From NCBI GenBank assembly GCA_014905825.1, contig JACGCN010000016.1:558001-622000 (forward strand): a stretch of DNA of 64,000 nt, written 5' to 3'. The position numbers and the translations under genes are program-made. Below the pieces are notes generated by a model. That model was not told where the DNA came from. It did no database searches and was given only the letters and a program-made list of their open reading frames with translations. This document shows, in pieces, positions 54,510 to 64,000 of the stretch; position 1 is the stretch's first letter, and each line of letters starts with the position of its first letter. The DNA is from Lyophyllum atratum. Its lineage: Eukaryota > Basidiomycota > Agaricomycetes > Agaricales > Lyophyllaceae.

Positions 54510-57290
54510 TCAGAGTACCATTGAATACGTGATGTCTTCTCCCTCGTCCATGGACGCGTTTGGCGTGGGTTTCCCCGACTGCGATTCCTTCCACGCATGT
54601 GCCATTTGCAAGAACTTGAACGACGTAGGGTTGGCCTCCCGTTCATCGTCCGGGAACGCATATTCCCAATCTAGAAGCAAACAGCATATGTAAGACGCAT
54701 AAAGCAACGACCCGCGTTAGGCGACACAAACCTTCCACCGCCTGCTCATGCGTCTCGTCTGTTTTTCTCCTCCTAACCACAACAGGCATCATACCGTCGA
54801 CCCGTGCAACATCACCAGCAGAGCCTCCAGTTTCTTCAAACTTCTTCCATACGGTCAATAAAGCGAGACGCTGCGAAGAAGTGTAAGAACACAACATTCG
54901 CAAAGTAAGCAATATGTTTCGAACCTCGTGTATCAACCCCTGGCGCTTCAGGTCGTTGTAACCTCGGAGGAAGACCTGCCTGGCCAGAGCTGCATCCCCA
55001 GGTACGATGGCCGATTCGCTGAGATCCTCATCTTCTTCTTCTGCCTCTCGGACTTCGCGGCGCATGGGAATGGGCTCCGCTTCGAACTGCGCATACGAAA
55101 TCCAAACCTTTACGTGCCCGCTGAGCTCCACTAATCGTTCATACAGCGCCCTTGCTCTCTCCCGCTCGCCCTCTTCGATCTCAAAATCAATGTACGCCTT
55201 CCACAGTAGCTCTGGCATCGATAAGGTTGGTTGCGACGCGCCAAGCTCGAACATAGCACGCGCCCGGCCAAAATCATGAAGTTGCGACTCCAGTTCGGCG
55301 TATTTGATCCAAGCGGCAGAATTGCTTGGATCATGCTACAAGCAGAGTAGTGAGTCAGATTTGGGGCGAAGTGACAAGATAGAAAGATTTAAACACCTCT
55401 ATGAATTTCTCATAAAGCTGTCGCGCCCGATCAAACTCGCGTAGCTTGGAAAAGATATTCAATGAATGGAGACCGCTTTATGTCTTTTTTTGCTCACCTC
55501 GATTTCCAGGTCAATGTATCCTTTGAACAGCTCCTCTTTGGGACACATTCCGATACTGGTCCCTAGGATCTTACGAGCAGCTGGGAGGTCCAAGCGACGT
55601 ACTTCGAATTTGGCAAACATCAGCCAGAGTTTTGCAAACGTGAACTGCTTGTGAGGGACTACAGTAACGGCTGTTTGGTATATCTGCCGTGCACGAGCAT
55701 AGTCCTACTCCCACACGCATGGGGAGTTGGTACAGAGAATAGAGAGGAAACAGAACATACCTTGGTCTCGATCTCTTCGAACAGCGCGTAATCAAGCCAT
55801 AGGAAGATATACCGTCTCCAATGCCGCTTCTCTGTACTGGGCGGAACCTGGGCAACTGCACGTTCATAGACCTCCCGAACACGTCCTGCCGCGGCCTCCT
55901 TCTCTTCTGGTGTTGCACCCGCATTTACGAGGTCGCACCACGCTTCCTCCTCCAACCGAGTGTAGTCGAACCAAGCCTCATAATTTTGGCCACCATGGGC
56001 CAGCTCATCCTCGTATTGGATTCGTCGCTTCCCGAGCACCGTGTCTTCAAGGGTACTGCTCGATCCATGCTGCTTCTCGAACTTGGTATAGGAGGCATAC
56101 AGGGAGGCCGATTTTGTACGCGGAATGCGCCCCAAGGCAAACTGCACGGAGGTAGGGTGAGTGGTCATGCATCATGCGGTGCACCGTATGCAAACAATAT
56201 TACCTTGTAAACCACCCGTGCCCGCTCATACTCCTTTAACCTAGTTTCCATCTTTGCAAACGCCCTGAACACGGCTTGCGCTTTCTCGACCTGCTCCTCA
56301 TCATCTCCATAAAATTCCAACGCAGTTTGGAATACCTCCCTCGCCTTGTCGAGCCTGCCGCGCTCTTCCTCAAATTTACCCCATTTGACCCATACCCGCG
56401 GCTCTGGCCGGATTGCAACCCATCGCTCATAGATCGTACTGGCCCTGTCGAGCTCCTGGTACCGCTCCTCGAGCTTGATATATGCCTGCCATGCCTTGTC
56501 GTCTGGCTCCCATATCATCCACCGCTCAAACACCTGTCGAGCGCCTGGAACGTTCTGCAAGAGTTCCTCTAGGTAAACATATTTGTACCACAGCTGATCA
56601 ACTCGAGGCAGCAAAGTGACCGCGCGATCAAAGAGGTTACGCGCATGTTGCACGTTTCGGGATTTGAGCTCCATTTCGGTATAGCTGAGCCATAGCTGAA
56701 TACTCCGGGGGTCGACGTCGAGAGCGCGTTCGAAAATGGATCGAGAACGAGCGAACTCGTTTTGGATCGCCTATAATGCAAGGTATTCAAAAAGAAAAAG
56801 ACCTTCATAATCTAGAAATGAACACCGACCTCCCAATTAGCATACTGTAGCCATTCTTTGCTAGATTGACATCGCATGAGATCGACGACTGTAACATGTG
56901 GTATACAAGACATACACGCTGCCCTTTGTTCTTTGGATACGTTCTTCAAACTCCTTTCTTTTCCTCCCTCGATATTCGTGGAGTTCTTCGATGTCTTCGA
57001 CCCGCTGCTTTGGAGCGCGGAAGGCGGTTTCTTGCCGTTCTTGAGCCTATACCAGCCCGATCAGCCGTTCTGTCCTGAACAAAGAGCAATAATCCGCAAG
57101 TACTTCTCTTAGAAGTTGCTCTGCTGTAATCTAAAATATAAAGACTTCAGTTGGGTCGGTGTTTTAAAGCTCCAACACTCACTTGGATCGCAGCTGGTGC
57201 CCTGTTTGTAATCCTACCAAAAGATATACATTGTTAGGGCGCTGTATGACGAAACGGTCGGCCTTACCTTGGTGCACGTCCATCCTCCAT
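54510..57290 (-). CDS. CLF1: Pre-mRNA splicing factor CLF1 / Crooked neck (HAT repeats)
   Basis: Minus strand, about ten exons starting ATG at 57290 ([18 protein letters not shown]). Next are [34 protein letters not shown] and [10 protein letters not shown], the hallmark N-terminus of Crooked neck. Then run about 14 half-a-TPR (HAT) repeats with the W/Y/E/P pattern, for example [33 protein letters not shown] units and [13 protein letters not shown]. The tail holds [20 protein letters not shown] and ends [11 protein letters not shown]1 is a scaffold of the Prp19-associated complex needed to activate the spliceosome. Length (about 730-750 residues) fits the family. Several introns in the 5' part are placed by phase and homology, including GT/GTATGT at the VKEWLQ junction. 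Confidence 0.93.
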
Positions 57291-57972
57291 CTTTGCGCTG
57301 TGGAGGGAGTCAAGATGTCAGTCATTGGGAAATACTCGAGTCAACAAGGTGACGTCGTACAAATAGAGCCAACCACAGACGCCCACAGACGCCCACATGT
57401 CGTCGGGGCTGTCGACCCGTCCCCTTCTTTCCCTCTTTTCTGTGCTACGGGCCCATATTGGGCCTAAGTATGGCTGTCATGCTAGCCGCTCTTTGATCTG
57501 CTGACCGATCTGCGAATCGGGGCACTTTTCCGACAATATCTGTAAGGAGTTGAGCGTGTAAGGACAGTGTTCCCCTTCTTATCACCACAACCTACGTATG
57601 TATCAAGGGACAGGTATGCGTGTCTTGTGAATTTTCCAGGTCATTATCTTGGCTCACCTCTTCGCCATGAAGGTGAACTAATTGTCTCCTGTAATATGAA
57701 CACTACCTTCGGCAAAGCTCATTTGTTTTTGTTATGGTCCGGGATCATCTTGTGTGTCTGGGCTATCCTCGAGTCATCTTCGTCCTACGTGGAGGAGAAG
57801 CGGACTGCACTAAATGTCAATCCTGACGTTTTAATACATTCCCTTCAGTTTCCCACTCTTAAAGGCACAGTGCTGCCATTCGTGCCGTGATGGTGGCTTT
57901 TCACCTGGTATTCAGATGATATAAATGAGGTCACAAAGCGAAGTATCACTAGGCTAAAGTCGCCTTCCGAGA
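57291..57972. other. Divergent intergenic region (CLF1 / hydrophobin)
   Basis: No gene supported; a 107-codon frame at 57567-57890 lacks signal, motif or splice support. Confidence 0.45.
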
Positions 57973-58525
57973 ATGCAATTTCGAGGATCTTGTATAGTTT
58001 CGACGCTTTTATTCGTATGTCTTGCAGCCGCCACGACTCTCCTTCAAGAGGTTAGTCCTTTCTCTATGTCGATGTTGTGTCGATGAGGCTGACGCTGCTC
58101 ACAACAGAGCGCAGGATCAGTCCTTCACCTCGAAAGTCGCCAAGATACGAGTATACCGATAAGTGAATGTGATACCGACAGACTCTACTGCTGCAACTCT
58201 GTGTCACCAGTTGAGTCACCACTGCACAACGAAAGCATGATACCCCTTAAACGAGACTGCTTTCTAGTGCGACCAGCCTCCTGCCAGTGTTATTCTTGCC
58301 CTTCTCGGATGGGTCGTTATCGGCCAAGCGCAATGTGGACTCGCTTGTTCGCCTGTATCGATTTTTGGTATAGGAGGTTCGGGCTCGTGCGGTGCGCAGC
58401 TCGTCTGCTGTGCCTTCAATGAAACTGTGAGTCGCTGATAGAGCCTGATACACCGTTTGTGGTTAGCTCACTGTTCTGACCAGAATGGCGTCATCCTCTT
58501 CGGATGTCGCCCCGTTCATTTGTGA
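57973..58525 (+). CDS. Class I hydrophobin with two extra cysteines
   Basis: Four exons: 57973-58050, 58108-58209, 58268-58426 and 58484-58525, giving 126 residues. Signal peptide MQFRGSCIVSTLLFVCLAAA. Mature cysteines follow the hydrophobin order: C in SEC, CC in LYCCNSV, C in LACSPVSIFGIGG, C in GSCG, CC in LVCC and C in LFGC. Extra cysteines occur in CDQPP and AQCG, between the CC pair and the fourth canonical Cys. Long loops and GIGG-type spacing place it in class I. Hydrophobins self-assemble into amphipathic films on aerial hyphae, spores and fruit bodies. The extra Cys at CDQPP depends on the exon 2/3 join (GTTGAG donor, CTAG acceptor); a different join would change it. The second loop is shorter than usual. 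Confidence 0.88.
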
Positions 58526-59871
58526 TTGTCTCTAAAAGATTTCGTTTGACGAGAATGCATAGCCGCTACAGTTGCCCAGCAGACGGAAGGCTCTGCGTAT
58601 ACACTGGCTCGCTCTAACGTGAGCCCCGGCGGTAGAACTCTGGCCATTAGAGTTAGCGTACAATCTACGAATGCCGTATTTGACATAGCTCCTTTGGAAG
58701 GAGGCCGTGCTCATTTGTTGAGTGGCGAAACTAGGAGCAAAGTCTGCGGCCTCATGTGCATTTAGAAAGCGGCGGGGTGCGGCAGGCCTCAGATACAGAT
58801 GAAGGGCAGACACGTATGGGCAAGCGAACCCAGCGATGGTACGAGGTATTCGGACTGAAAGATGGCATTGAGCGCAGAAGAGTGGAAGGAGTTCCGTAAG
58901 GGGGCCAAATGCGGCGTGATACATGACGGCGGCCTGTATTGGATGTGAATGTTTGTTGAAGAAAGTAGAATTGGGAGGGGGGCAAGATGGAGGTCGTTTT
59001 AGGTTGGAGTAATCGAAAGGAAGCCCAGACCCACGAGAAAGGGACGGCGGAGCCTTATCGAGGAGTCTGCGGAAGTCGCCTGGCGTACATAACCGCAGAG
59101 GCGATGTCAATTCAGGATCGAAGCAATCCAGGTTACACGGATTTCACCAGTTCAATTTTGGCGAAGACGTACTTACACGATGAATATCAAAGACAAGGCG
59201 GCGTATTGCCACGGCGTGGATATGCCGACTGGCGACCAGAGGCAGACGTGAAAAACTTGGCAGCGACGAGAATGATAGCAACATATGTCCAAGGGAAGGT
59301 TTCTGCTCGCTTTGTCGGAATGAAGATTAACCATATCGCGCCTTGAGTCTAATGAAGCCTCGTCGACCTCGAAGTCCTCCCCGACTGTGTTAACACTTTT
59401 GAAGTAGCAACATACCAAAATCGTCGGATTGGGGCCCACTGCTCTATGATCGATCACCAAGAGTTTTAGGACGTTGCGAGCTAAGTAAAAATTCAAGCCT
59501 GGCCTGCCCATCCTGAAGAAGATGTGGTAAGTGCAAATTCGGTGACCAAGGCACAGGAGGCGTATGTAAGATATGCAGAAAGTAGAAGAAAGTCCAGTCT
59601 CTATCTCAGGCCCAGGGCCCGGTCTTCCGAGTCCGGGGATCGGCTTGCATCGCCTCGCGGCCTAATGGGGTAATTATGGTCTTGGCCGGATGCCGTTGAT
59701 CAAATTTGACAACTGCAAGTACAAGTCACCATCTTGTTTGCCTCCTTGCTGCGGTATCCCAGCCACGAGGTTCAGCGCACTCTCTTTCACTCTCACTTTG
59801 TCTTGGTATTTTCAAATCGCACCGGAAACTTTCTTTCAATCCTTGGTGCCCACGCTTCTGAATCCGGCACG
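58526..59871. other. 1.3-kb intergenic region
   Basis: A 192-codon minus-strand frame (59110-58532) lacks a credible ATG start and any motif, and I treat it as unsupported. Otherwise nothing is seen. The right end holds the promoter of the TMEM184 gene. Confidence 0.4.
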
Positions 59872-61987
59872 ATGCCCAAGCCAGAATGCGGTACTGACAA
59901 TGCACCGGCCATCGACCAGTCTACGTTCTGGGATTCGAACGGGGTGAACTGGGATACGCATCGGATAGGATGGGCAATTGCGGGAGGTTGTGCTTGCCTG
60001 GTGAGTAGTCGCCGTGACGAGTATAGTCGTTGCTGAGTTGCGACGGGCGTCCGTTGCTTCGCAGACTCTCATTATATCCCTCATCTCGGTTCTACGACAC
60101 TGCAGGTATGTTTGTACGACTACTTGACATCCATATTCTTGTTCAGAAATGCTTTGACATGGTGTAGGAGTTATACCAACCCGAGGGAACAACGGCAAAT
60201 GTATGATTACCCTTTTGCTTCCGTAGCCCAAGCTTATTCGTGATCTTCAGCCTCCGGATCCTGTATATGCCCCCAGTTTACGCCATTATTTCATTCTTTT
60301 CCTATCGCTTCTTCCGACATTACACCTACTACTCGTTCATCGAAGTCGGTACGTATCTATCTCTATCTCATTCCTTGTACATTTCTAAATTTGGATTTCA
60401 ACAGCATATGAAGTACTGCCAGTTTATAAACTCAAATTCTGCTTGCACTGATAATTCCTGAAAGGCTGTCACGCTAAGCGCGTTCCTGTTGGTGGTTCTT
60501 CCGCCTTGGTGCTATCTCTACTGAATGAACGGTACACCCAGCCTCCTCCTTATTGAATATGTGGCGGCCACGGCGTCTGGACGCAAGGCCGAAAATGCCA
60601 TCGCTCGCAAAGACAAGCGACCACTACCCATTCCCGTGCGGTGCCCTGTTCTATTGCTTCTACGACCTCGCGAATGATTGTGCATTCTACAGTTTTGTTT
60701 TTGGAGATATAGACCAACAAAGGTATGGTCATTACTCATTCATATTGCTGACGGATCTCACAAGTATTTATAGGCCTATTTCATGTATACCGTCAAAGTA
60801 ACATCTTTCCGCTATGTTCCCAGCGTGTTGTTAACCATCCATCCTCAGTGGTCCGTCTTACAATATGTAATAATTCGACCTCGTTCGTTGTTTCTTTCTT
60901 GCATCTTTTTTTCTTTTCACTCATTCAACCCCAGTCGCCTCCATCGCCGGCATCGTCTGCGAAAAGTACGGAGTACTATGCGAATCAGCTGGGTTCAGTG
61001 TTCATTATGCCAGTGTATATCTCGAAGCGATCGACTTCGTAAGCATAAGGTGAGTGTCGGTCATCTCAAAGGCATCACGACACCTGATGTCCTGTGTGTA
61101 GTATCGCCCTCTACGGCCTCTTGGTGTTTTATGGCCTGACGGCGGACGAGCTGAAAGGCCGGCGACCCCTCGCCAAGTTCCTATGCATAAAACTCATTGT
61201 CATGTTTACGTTCTATCAAGCGTTCGTCGTGAGTATATCCAGCAGCTTTATATATCCGTCCTTTCAACTAAGCATCGCGGCACAGTTTGGAGCTTTAGAA
61301 GGTAGAGTAATTCATGGTATGTTTTCAGTCTCCAGTGGCACCGTCTTTAGGATCTGAGGAAATAGCTGACCATCTTGCATAGAAACGGCATATTGGACTG
61401 CGACAAACATCTCCGACGGACTGAACGCCCTTGCCATCTGCATTGAGGTACGTTTATGAGGGGAAGGTTATTGACTCCCAATATTGACTTGAAAATATTG
61501 TGACGCTAGATGGTCTTCTTCTCTGCTCTAATGCTGTGGGCATATAACGCTGCTGAGTATCACAAACCCGGAGCTTCTGCAACGAGTATCTGGCGTCCAC
61601 TCTGGGACTCGTACGCCGTTCCCTCTTTATCTAAGTAGAAATTCAGCTGAAACATTCAACCTCCAGAATAAACTACAGTAAGTCGCTGGCTACTCTCGTC
61701 CACATTGGCGCTAAACCCCATACCCTACAGGTGACTTTGGCCGTGAAATCATCGGCTCCCTCCGCTTCTTCTTCGAGTCCAGCTCTGGAAAGCCCCACCA
61801 TACAAATCCACACTCCAAGATGAACTTCGGCGAGGCCTTTGGCGTCGAAGGCGGTGCCGGCCATGCCCACGCGATAGGCAGTAGCAGTGGGTTAGCGGTC
61901 CAAAACCCTGCTGCCAGACCGAGCTACGACGAGCACATACCTTTAGCAACCTATGAGAGCTCGTATCCGCCGCAACATTCCAAATAA
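59872..61987 (+). CDS. TMEM184 / DUF300 (OST-alpha fold) membrane protein
   Basis: At least twelve small exons, the first four being 59872-60000, 60065-60105, 60168-60200 and 60251-60348. Joined, they give conserved TMEM184 blocks: RILYMPPVYAIISFFSYRF, the F-C-F-W-R-Y-R-P-T-K-AYFMYTVKWSVLQYVIIRP region (60691-60870), EKYGVLCESAGFSVHYASVY, LYGLLVFYGLTADELKGRRP, and AKFLCIKLIVMFTFYQAFV. About seven hydrophobic segments are expected. Family members sit in vacuolar or lysosomal membranes and are related to organic solute transporters; yeast and plant members affect vacuole function. The tail (about 100 residues, Gly/Ser/His-rich, ending YPPQHSK) is probably cytosolic. Several introns have unusual donors (GTTGGT, GTTCGT), placed by phase and homology. 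Confidence 0.88.
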
Positions 61988-62437
61988 CTGCACATAAACT
62001 CATGCGGATAGAGGGGATGGGATGTCGGAGAGGCGTGGTCATGGCCTGGGCAGGCCGTGAGATGTGGTCGGAGAGTACTTGCTTAGATCTGACAATGACT
62101 GCTATTGGATACCTTTTACACTCTTACTATCGTTTATGCGGACTCGATACCTTGCTAATTGTATAATTCGACGTGCATCAAACTGAATGTGTATTGTCCA
62201 AAGTACATGGGATCGGGACGTCTGACCTCTATTCACCAAGGATGTCGGAGGGGCTTGCCGGATAAGTGACTCATTACTTGGAGTCGGCGCATAGTCCTGG
62301 GGTAATTCTCTGATCAGTTAGTAAGCACAGAGGCGGACGAGGAAGTTCGGATTGCTTAGTCATCTGATTACGCTGCGGAGTCGAAGGGCACTTGTCCTGG
62401 ACGGCACCATAACTCATACACCTCACTCATAGATATC
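61988..62437. other. Intergenic between TMEM184 and VPS27
   Basis: No gene seen; both neighbours read on the plus strand. Confidence 0.5.
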
Positions 62438-64000
62438 ATGTCGGGCCTTGGAAGCTGGCTGTGGGGGACGTCGCAGCTCGACGACGCTGTTGGTGAGTAC
62501 TTGCAGGCTTGACTGGGTTGCGTCATCTCTAACCGAGGTATCCAGACAAAGCCACCTCGGAGCTATTACCAGCAGGAGCGGAGGATATCGCGCTCAACCT
62601 TGAAATATGTGACCAGATTCGCTCCAAATCTGTGCCAGCGAAGGACGCCATGCGTGCACTGAAGCGCCGACTCAATCACAAGAATCCTAACGTGCAGAAC
62701 CTAGCACTGAGCGTGCGTTGCATTCGGACTGGATCTGTGGTGGTCACTCATTCCTTCTTCACAGTTGACCGATATTTGTATCAAGAATGGAGGAGACCTC
62801 TTCCTGACTGAAGTTGCCTCAAGAGAGTTTATGGACAACCTCGTCTCGATCCTGAAAATACCTGCTTTGAACAACGACGTCAAGCAGCACATCTTGAGGC
62901 TTATTCAGAATTGGGGCATCGCCTTTGAAGGAAAGCTGACTTTAGGATATGTGGGCCAGGTTTATAAGAACCTGATCAGTGAAGGTGTGTACCGTCAGCA
63001 TTCCAAAAACGGACTTCCCGGACTTATTGTTTCAGGTTACACTTTCCCCCCAAAGGACCTTGCTGTGGCGAACTCTGCGATGGTAGACACTCAAATTGCT
63101 CCAGAGTGGATTGACTCTGAAGTCTGTCTTCGGTGCCGGACTCCGTTCACCTTCACCAATCGGAAGCACCACTGTCGGAATTGCGGTCAGGTCTTCGATC
63201 AGGCGTGTTCTTCCAAGTCTCTCCCTCTGCCACACTTTGGAATTACGCAGGAGGTTCGGGTCTGCGAAGGATGCTTCAACAAGCTAACGAGGAAGTCCGA
63301 CAAAGTGTACGTCATTCTGATGTTCTTCGCGATGGTCTTCTCACTGTCGTTTTAGTGATAAAGGACACCGACACTCTACCAGTCTACATGGCACACGTCA
63401 TCGCAGTGCCAGGGAGCTTGCTGACGCTGAGCTCCAACGTGCAATCCAACTCTCCTTGCAGGAGGTCGGTGCTGCTAATGGCCACGCACGCTCCGGATAC
63501 GTGCCCTCGCAACCCTCTAACTGGGAGTTCTCCGAACCTCCCATCGTAGATCGCGCCTCACATCCAATCAAGCCAGTCACCAATGAAGAGGAAGACGATC
63601 CAGATCTCCGTGCGGCCATCGAAGCTAGCTTGCGGGAAGCCCATGCACCTCGTCCCAGTGCTCCTATCGCGCTCGACTCACCTCGGACTGAGTACGCTGG
63701 AGCAGGCTATTCACAGTCGTATCCCCCAGCTATTGCACAAGCTCCTCTGCCTACTATCCCCAACTGTGACCTCGAGCCCTTGGAGTCCGACGCGATCCTG
63801 ACGTTCAGTCAGACAGTCGAGCAGGTCGAAACCCAGGGTGGCCGTGACATATCAAGATACCCAGCTGTAAACGATCTGTATGAAAAGGCGAACAGTCTGC
63901 GGCCGAAGTTGGCGTTGAGCCTGGACGACGCCGGTCGGAAAGAACGTGAGTCTTGCCCTTACGATACCATGTCCTGCATCAACTTATACTTTCGTCCAAA
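62438..64000 (+). CDS. VPS27: VPS27 (ESCRT-0), 5' part, cut by right edge
   Basis: Exons 62438-62492, 62546-62712, 62765-62984, 63036-63306 and 63356-63945, with a donor GTGAGT at 63946 leading out of the window. The VHS domain (about residues 10-145) includes [27 protein letters not shown] and [12 protein letters not shown]. The FYVE zinc finger (about 165-225) has [10 protein letters not shown], the lipid-binding [12 protein letters not shown] and RVCEGC. Ubiquitin-interacting motifs follow: [12 protein letters not shown] and [16 protein letters not shown]27 binds PI3P and ubiquitinated cargo on endosomes and recruits ESCRT-I. The exon 4 end uses GTACGT, giving KSDKVDKGHRH; an earlier donor would break the frame. 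Clathrin- and HSE1-binding parts would lie beyond the window. Confidence 0.94.

Noticed and set aside
58532..59110. 192-codon minus-strand frame
   Set aside because: It starts without a proper ATG, lacks signal or domain motifs, and has no splice partners.

Overview
The window is nuclear DNA of a filamentous basidiomycete, most probably an Agaricomycete. The signs are: short GT-AG introns (about 45-65 nt) in almost every gene, a class I hydrophobin, a secreted GMC (aryl-alcohol-oxidase-like) oxidoreductase, a secreted pepsin-like protease, an RNA polymerase II largest subunit with a fungal heptad tail, intron-containing tRNA-Gln genes and Agaricomycete-type transposons. The species cannot be named from the sequence.

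Positions 1-10064 are a transposon pile. A fragment of a DDE transposase runs off the left edge (1-824). A 1.2-kb Mutator-like element (1163-2391) has 207-bp inverted repeats and a 9-bp target duplication. A 7.5-kb hAT element (2553-10056; 8-bp duplication TGCAGCCG) carries one large gene that fuses a Ulp1-type cysteine protease to a BED/hAT transposase. That gene is split by a non-autonomous hAT-like element (6621-9202; 8-bp duplication CGGCAGAG). The inner element itself received a gag-only LTR retrotransposon with identical LTRs (6939-8476; 5-bp duplication CTGGA) and a tRNA-derived SINE (8563-8933; 18-bp duplication). Every boundary can be read from its target duplication, so the order of insertion is clear: hAT, then MITE, then retroelement and SINE.

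Positions 10065-25000 hold sparse host genes: a HAL-type protein kinase (-), a small secreted lectin-like protein (-), two tRNA-Gln genes (-), ribosomal protein L19 (+), a MYST histone acetyltransferase (+) and three more tRNA-Gln genes (+). Large gene-poor gaps lie at 13.6-16.6 kb and 17.3-19.2 kb.

Positions 25000-44200 hold a decayed and an intact GMC oxidoreductase in tandem, an EFM5-like lysine methyltransferase (-), GAR transformylase ADE8 (+), an AGC-like pseudokinase (+), a single-pass membrane protein (+), an NTF2/SnoaL-like protein (-), a small acidic protein (-) and a secreted aspartic protease (-).

Positions 44565-64000 hold mainly housekeeping genes: RPB1 (-), Mediator subunit 9 (+), the splicing factor CLF1/Crooked neck (-), a hydrophobin (+), a TMEM184/DUF300 membrane protein (+) and the 5' part of ESCRT-0 subunit VPS27 (+, cut by the right edge). 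RPB1 and MED9 both serve Pol II transcription, but nothing shows that their closeness is functional. Exon joins were worked out by eye from splice consensus, phase and family resemblance. No database search was run.
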